From NCBI RefSeq assembly GCF_000471625.1, contig NZ_AUSW01000011.1:161136-225135 (forward strand): DNA of 64,000 bases. The letters are read 5' to 3'. Source of the stretch: Psychrobacter aquaticus CMS 56. Its GTDB lineage: Bacteria; Pseudomonadota; Gammaproteobacteria; Pseudomonadales; Moraxellaceae. Both the position numbers and the translations under genes were made by a program. Positions 16,482 through 25,927 of this stretch are shown here, piece after piece (within the stretch, counting starts at the first letter, position 1; each line of letters begins with the position of its first letter). The notes under the pieces were generated by a model. The model worked only from the letters and a program-made list of their open reading frames with translations, had not been told where the DNA came from and did not search any database.

Positions 16482-16642
16482 TATAGTTGATTCTGAATAA
16501 AACAGAACCATTATATTTGAACGCTGAACTGGTATAAATTCTTCTGGCTTGCTGTGCCTTTGCAGACAAAGGAGGCGAAACTTCTCGTTTAAAGATAAGC
16601 ATTCCAGTTCCGCTGACTCGTTTTTATACTGAACGCACTATA
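16482..16642. repeat. Dispersed inverted-repeat element, type I
   Basis: 161 bp, bounded by TATAGTTGATTCTGAATAAAA on the left and, on the opposite strand of the right end, TATAGTGCGTTCAGTATAAAA, an imperfect 21-bp terminal inverted repeat. Inside are CTTGCTGTGCC and the CTCGTTTAAAGATAAGCATT block shared with the copies at 20443-20603 and 32461-32620. It has no coding capacity. Confidence 0.85.
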
Positions 16643-16690
16643 TCCTTTCATTATCATTACTTAACTGTCTAAAAGCGATGGGTGCATTTT

Positions 16691-18988
16691 ATGTTGGTAC
16701 AAGTTGCTCTGCCAGTGCCTCTTTATCGGGTGTTTGACTATAGTCTACCAGCAGACATGAGCGCTTTGCCCAATGCCACTTTAACACAGGTACCGCAAAT
16801 TGGTAGCCGCGTCGAGGTATCCTTTGGTCGTCAGACCTTAATTGGTATCGTCGTACATCATGTTGCTAAAACCGACAGTAGCGTACCTCTCAATAAGCTA
16901 AAACCTATTAATCAATGTCTGGATGCTGACGCTATTTTAGATGACAGCATGCTAAAAATGGCCAATTGGCTCGCACGTTACTATCACTATCCGCTCGGTG
17001 ATGTCTTAGCCGTTATGCTGCCAAGCTTGGTTCGTCAAGGCAAACCGTTAGATTTACTGATTACGCATTGGCGAATTTTACCTCATATTACTGATGATGA
17101 CTTTCGCGCCAATGCCAAAAAGCAAAAACAGCAGTTCGATATGCTCAAACTACATGGCACGCGTGGTGCCAGCGAAGATGTGCTACTACTAGAAGGTATG
17201 CAGCGGTCATTCTTAAAAACGCTTGAAGACAAAGGTCTTATCGAACGCTATATTGAACCAAAACAAGCACCCTCGCCTGTCAAATTGGCCAAAATGCCCT
17301 TGGATCTCAATGCGGAGCAGCAGCTTGCTGTCGATGCGATCATTGCTGCTCATAAAACCAAGCATTATACTGGGTTTTTGTTAAACGGTATTACGGGCAG
17401 TGGTAAGACTGAGGTCTATCTGCAGGCGATGCAAGCGGTATTAGAAGCCGGAAAGCAGGTCTTGATTTTAGTACCAGAGATTGGCTTGACACCGCAGACG
17501 CGAGCGCGCTTTGCCAGCCGATTTGCAGCGCATATCGTGTTATTGCATTCGGGAATGAACAACACTCATCGCTTACAAGGATGGCAAGACTGCCGTACTG
17601 GACATGCACAAATCATCATTGGTACGCGATCAGCCGTGCTATATCCTTTTGCAGACTTGGGACTTATCGTCGTTGATGAAGCCCATGATGGCTCTTATAA
17701 ACAACAAGATACGTTGCGTTATCATGCCGCTGATGTGGCGCTGTATCGTGGCTTACAAGCCAATATTCCTGTCGTACTTGGTACAGCGACCCCTTCTCTT
17801 GAGCATTTAAAATTGGTCGATGACGGCAAGCTGGTAGAGTGCCAATTGCTGACTCGACCTGGCAATGCTGAGCCTGCAACCATGCAGCTCATTGATGCGC
17901 GTCTGCAAACGACGCATCAACAAACCACCGATGATGGCACGCGTTATGATACGGGACTGACAGATAAATTAATTGGGGCAATACGGCAAACACTAGAGGC
18001 GGGCGATCAAGTATTGATATTTCTGAACCGTCGCGGCTATGCCCCTGTTTTGTTATGTGAGGCTTGCGGTTGGCAAGCAGATTGTCCACGCTGTGATGCC
18101 CATCTGACCGTTCATTATAATAGCCAAACTCAGCACAGTCATTATGCAAGCAATGCTTATTTGAAGTGCCATCATTGCGACTGGCAAGCCTACATCCCTA
18201 CTGTCTGCCCAGATTGTGGCAGTCAAAATTTAGACGCTAAAGGTATGGGTACCACCAGATTGAGCGAAAACCTGCATGCGATTTTTGCCAATCCGCAAAC
18301 CAGTAAAGTGCTCTACCCTATTATTCAAATTGATCGCGACACCACAAGACGCAAAGACAGCTGGGAAAACATTTATCAGCGTATCAATGAAGGCAAACCT
18401 GCGATACTGGTCGGCACGCAAATGGTGGCCAAAGGTCATCACTTCCCCAATGTCACCCTCGTCTGTCTGCCCAATGCCGATCGCGGTTTTTTGTCCGCAG
18501 ACTTTCGCTCGCCAGAACACACTGCCCAACTGATGATTCAAGTGGCAGGGCGTGCTGGACGCGGTGATAAATCTGGGCGCGTGCTGATTCAAACGTTGCA
18601 ACCGGACAATGAATTATTACTAAAACTGGTCAAAGACGGCTATCTGTCATTTGCTCGTGAATTGCTACAAGAACGCAAACTAATGGGTCTGCCACCTCAT
18701 AGCTATGCGGCGCTCATACGCTGTGAAGGCAAAACGCTAGTGGCAACCACGCAAGTGCTCAAAGATGCCATTGCCATTCTTCCAAATCCCCATCAGCTCG
18801 CCGTACTTGGCCCTATAGACGCGCCGATGAGCAAAAAGAATAGCCGCTACCACGTGCAGCTACTACTATTGGCCAAAGATCGACGACAATTGCACCATAT
18901 ATTAAACCAATGGTGGCAACCCGTACTTGCCTTACCCAGCGCGAAATACCTAAAACTCACTTTAGACATTGACCCCGTAGGTTGGTAG
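16691..18988 (+). CDS. priA: Primosomal replication restart helicase PriA
   Basis: A 765-residue 3'-to-5' superfamily 2 helicase that reloads the replisome at collapsed forks. The N-terminal DNA-binding domain (VQVALPVPLYRVFDYSLP) is followed by Walker A GITGSGKTEVY near residue 230, the DEAH box (VVDEAHDGSYK) near 330, and the zinc-binding region with cysteine pairs in CEACGWQADCPRC and CHHCDW...CPDCG. Motif VI is VAGRAGRGDKSG. The ATG at 16691 is chosen over a GTG three codons earlier. It follows a type I repeat and stands alone; a hairpin at 19103-19128 may mark its end. Confidence 0.97.
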   Translation: MLVQVALPVPLYRVFDYSLPADMSALPNATLTQVPQIGSRVEVSFGRQTLIGIVVHHVAKTDSSVPLNKLKPINQCLDADAILDDSMLKMANWLARYYHYPLGDVLAVMLPSLVRQGKPLDLLITHWRILPHITDDDFRANAKKQKQQFDMLKLHGTRGASEDVLLLEGMQRSFLKTLEDKGLIERYIEPKQAPSPVKLAKMPLDLNAEQQLAVDAIIAAHKTKHYTGFLLNGITGSGKTEVYLQAMQAVLEAGKQVLILVPEIGLTPQTRARFASRFAAHIVLLHSGMNNTHRLQGWQDCRTGHAQIIIGTRSAVLYPFADLGLIVVDEAHDGSYKQQDTLRYHAADVALYRGLQANIPVVLGTATPSLEHLKLVDDGKLVECQLLTRPGNAEPATMQLIDARLQTTHQQTTDDGTRYDTGLTDKLIGAIRQTLEAGDQVLIFLNRRGYAPVLLCEACGWQADCPRCDAHLTVHYNSQTQHSHYASNAYLKCHHCDWQAYIPTVCPDCGSQNLDAKGMGTTRLSENLHAIFANPQTSKVLYPIIQIDRDTTRRKDSWENIYQRINEGKPAILVGTQMVAKGHHFPNVTLVCLPNADRGFLSADFRSPEHTAQLMIQVAGRAGRGDKSGRVLIQTLQPDNELLLKLVKDGYLSFARELLQERKLMGLPPHSYAALIRCEGKTLVATTQVLKDAIAILPNPHQLAVLGPIDAPMSKKNSRYHVQLLLLAKDRRQLHHILNQWWQPVLALPSAKYLKLTLDIDPVGW

Positions 18989-19102
18989 CTTAAAATTTAT
19001 CAATTGATAACTGCCCTGCCCTTTCAGCCTGATTTTTTATTTTGAATAAATCGTATCGTCTGTCCGCCTTGTTTTTACTTTGCTATTACAGTTTACAAGA
19101 CT

Positions 19103-19128
19103 CGACTATGTTAAATTTATCATAGTCG
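19103..19128. other. Hairpin between priA and the zinc transporter gene
   Basis: Perfect 8-bp arms CGACTATG/CATAGTCG enclose a ten-base AT loop. Only three Ts follow, so termination is doubtful; it may be a weak priA terminator or an operator for the metal transporter downstream. Confidence 0.45.
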
Positions 19129-19193
19129 TTTCGCGTTAGTGCTCAAAACACCATCACTACTTTGCATAACATGCCTATTCACTATTCTATTGA

Positions 19194-20396
19194 ATGTCAG
19201 CGAATCTGAGTATTGCTATGAATCCAAAAAATTCAAATTCTCCACAAGATGACCGTCTTCATCAGGGGACTGATGACTTGCATCAACATCAAGATGGTGA
19301 GCATCATACCTATATGCACGATGAGCAAGGCGGTCATGATCACGACGCCCATTTAGATCAGACAACGTTTCCGCGAGATACGACAGGCTATCAACGGACG
19401 TTGCTCATTAGCTTTATCATCATTACGGGCTACATGTTTATCGAAGCCATCGGCGGCTGGCTCACAGGCAGCTTGGCGCTGTTATCAGATGCCGGTCACA
19501 TGCTAAGCGACGCGATAGCCCTTGGCGCCACCTTAATGGCGTTTAAAATTGGTGAAAAAGCCGCCACTCATCAAAAAACATTTGGCTATAAGCGCTTTGA
19601 GATTTTGGTTGCTGGCGTGAATGGTGCCACTTTGATTATCATCGCCCTGATGATTTTTTATGAAGCAATCAAACGCTTCAATTCACCCTCCGAAATTGCG
19701 ACCCAAGGGATGCTGATCATTGCCATTATCGGCATGTTGGTCAATATTTTGGTCGCTTGGCTCATGCATCGAGGCAGCCATAGTAACGATGAACATGGAC
19801 ACAATCATAGGTCAAATTCCGCCAAATCATCTGTTACTAAGCCATCGAATAATAAAGAACCAATTAATCTCAATATGCAAAGTGCTTACTTGCATGTATT
19901 GAGCGATTTACTGGGTTCAGTTGCTGCCATCATTGCGGCATTATTGATGATGGGATTTGGTTGGGTATGGGCGGATGCGGCCGCCTCAGTGATTGTGGCC
20001 ATGCTGATATTAGTGAGTGGTTACCGCGTCGTCCGCGATTCGGTACACATTTTAATGGAAGGCACACCTGCTAATATATCGTTGTCCAATGTTGAGCAAA
20101 AGCTACTCGCTCACCCGCAAGTAAATGCCGTCCATGACCTACATGTCTGGAGCATTACCAGCGGCTTAAATGCGCTCTCTTGCCACGTCGTTGTCGATGG
20201 TGACATGAGCATTCATGAATCAAGCACCCTAATCTCTGAGCTTGAACACCGTCTATCAGACCTTGGTATCCATCACGCCACCATTCAAGTTGAATGCGCA
20301 TCACACCCACAACACGAAACACATAGTGATGCCTTGATTTGTAATATTTCAATGCAGCCAATCAATAATAACGGCCACATTGGTCATAATCACTGA
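19194..20396 (+). CDS. Cation diffusion facilitator, zinc exporter (ZitB/CzcD type)
   Basis: A 400-residue CDF transporter with six membrane helices. The selectivity pairs are HxxxD in helix 2 (GHMLSDAIALG) and HxxxD in helix 5 (HVLSDLLGS), the pattern of zinc/proton exporters. The N terminus has a His/Asp/Gln-rich stretch (residues 25-60) and the loop between helices 4 and 5 has a second His-rich patch, both likely to bind metal. The C-terminal cytoplasmic domain has VHDLHVW and a His-ending tail. Start uncertain: an ATG eight codons later (19218) is equally possible. No metal-responsive regulator is adjacent. Confidence 0.92.
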   Translation: MSANLSIAMNPKNSNSPQDDRLHQGTDDLHQHQDGEHHTYMHDEQGGHDHDAHLDQTTFPRDTTGYQRTLLISFIIITGYMFIEAIGGWLTGSLALLSDAGHMLSDAIALGATLMAFKIGEKAATHQKTFGYKRFEILVAGVNGATLIIIALMIFYEAIKRFNSPSEIATQGMLIIAIIGMLVNILVAWLMHRGSHSNDEHGHNHRSNSAKSSVTKPSNNKEPINLNMQSAYLHVLSDLLGSVAAIIAALLMMGFGWVWADAAASVIVAMLILVSGYRVVRDSVHILMEGTPANISLSNVEQKLLAHPQVNAVHDLHVWSITSGLNALSCHVVVDGDMSIHESSTLISELEHRLSDLGIHHATIQVECASHPQHETHSDALICNISMQPINNNGHIGHNH

Positions 20397-20442
20397 GAAA
20401 TCAATCAAACTTTTTATCAAACGCCTACGGGCTAACAGAAAG

Positions 20443-20603
20443 TATAGTGAGTTCAGTATAAAAACAAGTCAGCGGGACTGGAACGCTTATCTTTAAACGA
20501 GAAGTTTCGCAGCATCGAGCTGCGCAGGCACAGCAAGCCAGAAAAATTTATACCAGTTCAACGCTCGAATATAATGGATTTGTTTTATTTAGAATCAACT
20601 ATA
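20443..20603. repeat. Dispersed inverted-repeat element, type I, reverse orientation
   Basis: 161 bp, inverted relative to the copy at 16482-16642: starts TATAGTGAGTTCAGTATAAAA and ends AGAATCAACTATA. It carries GCTTATCTTTAAACGAG and GGCACAGCAAGCCAG. Same length as the other copy, which argues for a defined mobile unit. Confidence 0.85.
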
Positions 20604-20730
20604 TTAGAGCTGGCACGATATTTATCATTTTTATCATCGTCCTAAGCCTTCAAAAAACGAAATTTAAAAGCGTTTATGTGGTTATAATAACGACTGGTTA
20701 ATGATAGTAATTGGCCCATCCGAACGTCGT

Positions 20731-20759
20731 TTGACTTTGAGCCCCATACTAATTAGTAT
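20731..20759 (+). promoter_or_regulatory. Promoter with palindrome over the -10 region
   Basis: TTGACT (20731-20736), a 17-base spacer and TAGTAT (20754-20759) form a plausible promoter. The perfect 14-bp palindrome ATACTAATTAGTAT (20746-20759) covers its -10 region and would suit a dimeric repressor. The resulting leader before 20792 is about 26 bases. Confidence 0.5.
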
Positions 20760-20791
20760 TTTTTTTATTTACCAATTGATGACCGTCCATT

Positions 20792-21496
20792 ATGTCTAAA
20801 CGCTCAGCGCCTTTTGTCGCCCCAGATCATATTGAAGACCCCACATCAAAAGATGGCAAAAAACACGCCAAGGTTTTGCTATCAACGCTGCAAGAAGACA
20901 TTGCGAGCTTTCGAGATACGCAGTTTCCGCCTGATGTTTTGCGTCAAATTCGTGACATGCCTATTTATGAAGGTAACTTAGCTGAGGTGCAGGCTTATCA
21001 GCAGCGCTGGCAACCGTTACTGGCGCGCGCAATGGACTTTTACCCCGCTGCTGATCTACCACCCGACTATCTGTCGTTACCAGCCAGCCTCGAGATACCG
21101 CAGTTCATCTATCACGTTCAACGCTTGCATTTGACCAAGACTCGCGCCAAAGAATCCAAAAGCTTTGGCTCAGTAGGCGCGCTCACTGACAAGTGTGGTG
21201 ATTATACAGCTGATGAAATTGCCCGTATGTCAGCCGTGTTTGATAGTGATGAGGAAGCGCGTTTGGTGGCACATCGTGAGTTTATCGATTTGCGGGCTTA
21301 TGTGTTTTGCCGTGACAATAAAGGCGAGATGTTGGAACCTGAGCGGGTACGCTTTTATCGCACTGGCCTTATCGTTCATGCGTTGCCTGACTTTAAAATC
21401 GTAGACAGTCGGCAGACGCCGCGCAAACGCCGTAACGATGCCTATAGCAACTCACTGGCAGACAATGGCATCTGGAAAATTTACCGCAAAAAATAA
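20792..21496 (+). CDS. Conserved-looking soluble protein, unknown function
   Basis: A 234-residue soluble protein without signal peptide or membrane segment. It is helix-rich in the first 150 residues (LLSTLQEDIASFRDTQFP, AEVQAYQQRWQPLLARAMDFY), with a beta-rich C-terminal part (EARLVAHREFIDLRAYVFC) and a basic end (RQTPRKRRND...IYRKK). No recognised domain or catalytic motif. There is no good ribosome-binding site, and its leader is very short. The next gene, the Kef-type antiporter, starts 107 bases on and may be co-transcribed. The basic tail could bind nucleic acid; this is only a suggestion. Confidence 0.8.
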   Translation: MSKRSAPFVAPDHIEDPTSKDGKKHAKVLLSTLQEDIASFRDTQFPPDVLRQIRDMPIYEGNLAEVQAYQQRWQPLLARAMDFYPAADLPPDYLSLPASLEIPQFIYHVQRLHLTKTRAKESKSFGSVGALTDKCGDYTADEIARMSAVFDSDEEARLVAHREFIDLRAYVFCRDNKGEMLEPERVRFYRTGLIVHALPDFKIVDSRQTPRKRRNDAYSNSLADNGIWKIYRKK

Positions 21497-21602
21497 CTGA
21501 CATCAACGCTATATTATTTTTGCCATAATTATATTTACCATAATCATTTTTACTATAGTCGCTTTATATTGCTCATTTTATTGCCACCTTTAAGGATACA
21601 AG

Positions 21603-23495
21603 ATGTTCGCTGCCGCCGCCGGCTCACCAAACTTAATGTTACAAGCTACGATTTTCTTGGGCGCAGCGTTGCTCTTTGTACCCCTTGGCAAGCGTTTTGG
21701 TATTGCGACCGTATTGGGCTACCTCATCACAGGGCTGATACTGGGCCCAAGTGCTTTAGATGTCGCGGGCGATGCTGAGAGCTTATTGCATTTTTCTGAG
21801 TTTGGCGTGGTCATGCTGCTGTTCATCATTGGGCTTGAGCTGCAGCCTTCGAGATTGTGGGCGCTACGCCGTTCGATATTTGTGCTGGGTGGTCTGCAAG
21901 TCGGTTTGACTGGCACGCTATTGATGGGGATTTTGCATCAGTTCTTTGGCTTACAACTGGATACTGCTTTTATCGTCGGCTTTGGCCTTGCACTCTCATC
22001 CACAGCTTTTGTATTACAAATACTGACTGAAAAACAGCAGCTTTCGAGCACTCATGGGCGTGAAGCCTTCACGATATTACTGTTCCAAGATATTGCTGTC
22101 ATTCCTTTGCTCGCTGTCATTCCCTTTTTGTCAGGCGTGCGTGAACAAACCTATGATTTGATTTATTTTGGCAAAGTTTTTGCCGTTTTTGCCGGACTTA
22201 TTTTTGCCAGTCGCTATATTATTCGACCATTTTTTAAATTTGTGGCCTCAAGTGGCGCCTCAGAACTACTGACAGCGGTCGCTTTATTTATCGTTATGGG
22301 TGTGTCTATTCTGATGGGGCAAATTGGTCTATCAATGGCATTAGGGGCATTTTTGACCGGCGTCTTGCTGGCGGATTCTGAATATCGCCATGAATTAGAA
22401 GCCAGTATCGAGCCTTTCAAAGGATTATTACTCGGGCTATTCTTTATGTCGGTCGGTATGCTCACTGACGTCAAGCTCATTTTGTCAGAGCCTGTCTTTA
22501 TTATTGGCTGTGCGCTGGCCTTGATGCTTATTAAGTTTGGCGTTATTGCAGCGATTGCAAAAATATTGGGCAATCGCTGGCCGACCAGTATTAGGCTGGG
22601 CGTCACATTAGCGCAAGGCGGTGAGTTCGCTTTCGTCTTATTCAGTGTCGCATCAGCTCAGAACGTGTTAGGACCTGAGCTGGCAAACACGCTCAACCTT
22701 ATTGTAACCATCTCTATGGCGCTCACGCCACTGGCGTTTTTATTGTTAGAAAAAGTGGGCGAGCCTTTATTTGCCAAAAGCAAACCAAGCCGCGAGTACG
22801 ATGCCATTCCAGACCACGAGCATCAGGTGATTATTGCCGGTTTTGGGCGCGTCGGCCAGATTATCGGTCGCGTGCTACGTATGCATAATATCGAATTTAC
22901 AGCCATTGAGCGTTCGGCAAATCGTGTCGATTTCGTTCGTAAATTTGGTAACCAAGTTTATTATGGCGATCCAAAAAATCCCGAGATATTACGTGCCGCT
23001 GGCATCAGTAAGGCCAAACTCTTTATTCTTGCCATTGATGATTTAGAGCGCTCTATCACGACGGCTCAATATTTGCGTAAAAATTATCCAGAGATGATCG
23101 TATTGGCGCGTGCTCGTGACCGCCAACATTATTACCGTCTACGTGAGGTTGGCGTACGCCATATTTGGCGTGAGACGTATTTATCGTCATTGGATATGTC
23201 GCGTGAATCGCTACAACTGCTCGGTATCTCGCCAGAAAAAGCACGCGAAACCGTACAAACATTCCGTGACTATGATGATGATTTGATTGAACGTCAACAA
23301 GCTATCTATGACGATGAAGCCAGCATGATTGAATCAGCGCAATCGGCGATGGCAGAGCTTGAGAGTTTGTTTGATGAAGATATCGGTAAATCCCGCAAAA
23401 TGGATTTGAGCGATTTTTATGATGCTCTAAAAAGCCAAGCGACACCCGTTGATGATAAAGACAATGTTAGCACTGATCCTAAAAATTCACCGTAG
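21603..23495 (+). CDS. Kef-type monovalent cation:proton antiporter (CPA2) with RCK domain
   Basis: A 630-residue protein. About 12-13 membrane helices occupy residues 10-385, with CPA2 motifs GLALSSTAFVLQ and FQDIAVIPLLAV. A RCK/TrkA-N domain follows near residue 405 with nucleotide-binding GFGRVGQIIGR and the Asp/Glu-ending second strand (FTAIERS). In KefB/KefC of E. coli this domain senses glutathione adducts and gates potassium efflux. The last 80 residues form an acidic helical tail. AAGGATACAAG precedes the ATG. Assignment as KefB or KefC is not possible by eye. It converges with the next gene, with three bases between their stop codons. Confidence 0.92.
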   Translation: MFAAAAGSPNLMLQATIFLGAALLFVPLGKRFGIATVLGYLITGLILGPSALDVAGDAESLLHFSEFGVVMLLFIIGLELQPSRLWALRRSIFVLGGLQVGLTGTLLMGILHQFFGLQLDTAFIVGFGLALSSTAFVLQILTEKQQLSSTHGREAFTILLFQDIAVIPLLAVIPFLSGVREQTYDLIYFGKVFAVFAGLIFASRYIIRPFFKFVASSGASELLTAVALFIVMGVSILMGQIGLSMALGAFLTGVLLADSEYRHELEASIEPFKGLLLGLFFMSVGMLTDVKLILSEPVFIIGCALALMLIKFGVIAAIAKILGNRWPTSIRLGVTLAQGGEFAFVLFSVASAQNVLGPELANTLNLIVTISMALTPLAFLLLEKVGEPLFAKSKPSREYDAIPDHEHQVIIAGFGRVGQIIGRVLRMHNIEFTAIERSANRVDFVRKFGNQVYYGDPKNPEILRAAGISKAKLFILAIDDLERSITTAQYLRKNYPEMIVLARARDRQHYYRLREVGVRHIWRETYLSSLDMSRESLQLLGISPEKARETVQTFRDYDDDLIERQQAIYDDEASMIESAQSAMAELESLFDEDIGKSRKMDLSDFYDALKSQATPVDDKDNVSTDPKNSP

Positions 23496-23498
23496 TGG

Positions 23499-24428
23499 CT
23501 AATCTTCATTACAGCTCTCTGGTGCGAGCTTTTCATTCAGTGAACTCGTGCATGACCAATTGTCGCTATCTAACAGATGATAAAAGACCAGTGTCTGATC
23601 ATTTAGGTAGCGAATAGGGAACTTGACGTTCTGAATGGTAGCAATGACAGCACAGTCCGTCTCTGCGACTCCAGCAGCCTTATTATCAATCTCAATACGC
23701 ACCTGCTCAGTTTGAGTATTAGACGATAAGTTGGTCGGACATTGACCAGTTTGCTGATAAATTAATGCGACACGATTTTGGGTTGTTTTGGCAATATCAT
23801 AAGCATCAAACAACACTTCATTGGCTTTTGGCTTGGCAATGATGGGTAAAAACTGTACCTTAATCACCATTAGAGCAAAAGCAAAAAAACCAAACCCTAG
23901 TGCCAAACCAAACAAGCTTACCCCGCCCTCTCGGCGCAAGTGTGCCTTTTGCTCATTTTCATCTCGCGGATAATCATTGATAACGTCTGCAATTTCCCGC
24001 CGTGCCATCCGATAATAATAAGCGTCTGTCCAGCGTGCCACCATAAATGACCAAAACAACCAAATAAGTGCGGCAATACCTATTCGCGTGGCCATCTGAT
24101 ACGCATCAGGCACATAAGACATCGCTAAAAATTCAAATACAACCAACACGATAGCGACATTTAACTGAATAAATGACCACCCTGCGACACTATATACAAT
24201 CGCATCCATGTAGCGCTTACGATATATCAGCCACGGAAAGGTGATAAAAAAAGCTGCCCAATGCCATTTTGGCGATAGATAGCCTTGCTCATCGAATTGC
24301 TCAAAGCGTTTCAGATAATGGCGCTGGCTACGATGACCGACAAACCACTCATCTAGCTGTTTGCGTTTGGCAGGTGTCAGTTGTTCTTGATAAAACGGTG
24401 GTGGCGAGTCCGTCTCAATGAATAGCAT
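23499..24428 (-). CDS. DUF2628-type membrane protein fused to a C-terminal pilin-like domain
   Basis: A 309-residue protein. Residues 50-150 resemble DUF2628 proteins: YLSPKWHWAAFFITFPWLIYRK, then three hydrophobic helices. After a charged loop (YPRDENEQKAHLRREGG) a fourth helix at about 173-192 precedes an ectodomain like the C-terminal part of a type IV pilin: an amphipathic helix, the Cys-Pro turn TGQCPTN, a DCAVIAT strand, and near the end WSCTSSLNEKLAPESC, the two-cysteine loop pattern of PilA. There is no type III prepilin leader, because the pilin-like part is internal. The combination suggests a membrane-tethered pilin head facing the periplasm. Function unknown. Confidence 0.7.
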   Translation of the reverse strand: MLFIETDSPPPFYQEQLTPAKRKQLDEWFVGHRSQRHYLKRFEQFDEQGYLSPKWHWAAFFITFPWLIYRKRYMDAIVYSVAGWSFIQLNVAIVLVVFEFLAMSYVPDAYQMATRIGIAALIWLFWSFMVARWTDAYYYRMARREIADVINDYPRDENEQKAHLRREGGVSLFGLALGFGFFAFALMVIKVQFLPIIAKPKANEVLFDAYDIAKTTQNRVALIYQQTGQCPTNLSSNTQTEQVRIEIDNKAAGVAETDCAVIATIQNVKFPIRYLNDQTLVFYHLLDSDNWSCTSSLNEKLAPESCNED

Positions 24429-24518
24429 GGCTGTACGCTCATTTGATTATTAGAAAGATACTCTATCAATTCTGATTACATGATAACGCCAAAACCCCTG
24501 TATCGCATAGAAAAACAA

Positions 24519-24659
24519 TATAGTCAGGTCAATATAAAAAAGTCATCTAGGCTGGGATAAATTTTTCTTGCTGGCTGTGCCTAGGCCGACAGAGGCTACA
24601 AAAAATTTATCCAGTCTCGCATTATATGTCGTATGTCCATTTTATCTGTATCGACTATA
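24519..24659. repeat. Dispersed inverted-repeat element, type II, with inverted core
   Basis: 141 bp, ends TATAGTCAGGTC and TATCGACTATA. Inner arms CTGGGATAAATTTTT (24552-24566) and AAAAATTTATCCAG (24601-24614) flank a 34-bp core. Relative to the ends, the core reads in the opposite direction to the copies at 3719-3863 and 53371-53516. Confidence 0.8.
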
Positions 24660-24764
24660 GCTGGCAGCAGCACATCCACTAAAATAGGATTGGACATTCA
24701 CAGTTGTATAGATTTGACTTATAATGAGCCAACCTCACCCACCTAATTAAGCCTTATTAATCTT

Positions 24765-25601
24765 ATGAGTCAACATTCTGATATCAATGATAATGCCAAC
24801 AGTACTATTACTGATGAGCAACACCTTACTCACACCAACGAATCTATCGACATTGATACCAACACCAACCATGAAATAGAGCCTGGTGCTGACAAACACC
24901 TACGTATCGTCAATACGTTCATGAAGCGGCGTACGCACATGAATAAAAATGCCGAACTGGCACTGACGGATCCAGAATTTGCTGAGTACCTAGTAAATAA
25001 TAGCTTCGGTGATGGCAACCTAGACGGCATCGATAACTTGCGCTCGCTCTTCACTGGTGGCCCTAATGGTGCTGATGCTCCACTTACCTTAGAGATTGGT
25101 TTTGGTTTGGGCGATTCATTCATTGAGATGGCAGCGGCCGAGCCGACGCGTAATTTCGTTGGTGTTGAAGTGCATGAGCCAGGTATTGGTAAATGCGCTT
25201 ACATGGCAGGTACGCAAAACCTAACCAATGTCAAAATCATCAACGGTGACGCCATTCAATTGCTCAAGCAGTTACCAGAAAACCACATCGATCGTATTCA
25301 ACTTTATTTCCCTGACCCGTGGCAGAAAAAACGTCACTACAAGCGTCGTTTTGTCAGTCCTGAGCGTATGACCATCGTGACTCGCAGCTTAAAACAAGGC
25401 GGCTGGTTTCATACTGCAACTGATTGGGAGCATTATGCGTTTTGGATGGTTGAAGTATTAGATGGTTTTTCTGGATTAACCAATCAAGCTGGCGCGGGTA
25501 AATTTACTGACCGTCCTGACTTTCGTCCAATGACCAAATTTGAGCGTCGTGGTCTAGAGCGTGGCCATGGCGTATGGGATTTAATCTATATTAAAGACTA
25601 A
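24765..25601 (+). CDS. trmB: tRNA (guanine-N7-)-methyltransferase
   Basis: A 278-residue SAM-dependent enzyme that makes m7G46 in tRNA variable loops. SAM motif I is [15 protein letters not shown] near residue 112, followed by [12 protein letters not shown], and the family signature [16 protein letters not shown] lies near 183. The conserved TKFERRG motif is near the C terminus. The first 45 residues are an Asp/Asn/Thr/His-rich tail absent from the E. coli enzyme (239 residues), which starts near the [14 protein letters not shown] segment. The start chosen is the first ATG; the ribosome-binding site is weak, so an internal Met (position 53 or 58) is possible. A terminator follows. Confidence 0.95.
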   Translation: MSQHSDINDNANSTITDEQHLTHTNESIDIDTNTNHEIEPGADKHLRIVNTFMKRRTHMNKNAELALTDPEFAEYLVNNSFGDGNLDGIDNLRSLFTGGPNGADAPLTLEIGFGLGDSFIEMAAAEPTRNFVGVEVHEPGIGKCAYMAGTQNLTNVKIINGDAIQLLKQLPENHIDRIQLYFPDPWQKKRHYKRRFVSPERMTIVTRSLKQGGWFHTATDWEHYAFWMVEVLDGFSGLTNQAGAGKFTDRPDFRPMTKFERRGLERGHGVWDLIYIKD

Positions 25602-25634
25602 CGCTGATAGTAAAATTTTGATAATCTTATAGGC

Positions 25635-25663
25635 AGCGGCTAAACTATTTAGCCGCTTTTTTT
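25635..25663 (+). terminator. Terminator of trmB
   Basis: Perfect stem GCGGCTAAA/TTTAGCCGC with a three-base loop followed by seven Ts, 34 bases after the stop codon. Confidence 0.93.
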
Positions 25664-25927
25664 GTGCTTGCAAATTGATCATTTATTGTTTTCTAGAAAA
25701 ATATCGATGTATCTGGCTGCTCTAACCCTTCATTTATCAGCCTTCTGTATTTTTAATCAAAAAAATTCATAAAACTGTAACATGTGAAACATAGGCTATA
25801 GTTATTGATTTTTTGACGAAAATGCAATTTTATAATACCAAAAAAGGAATTGTGCATGCACGCTTCAATAGTCATTGTCTGCGCAAACATTGGTGCTATA
25901 AGGGCTCTATGAGTTCTCCCCATAAGC

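Noticed and set aside
18230..18601. A 123-codon frame antisense to priA
   Set aside because: It is the mirror of a strongly conserved helicase region; no ribosome-binding site.
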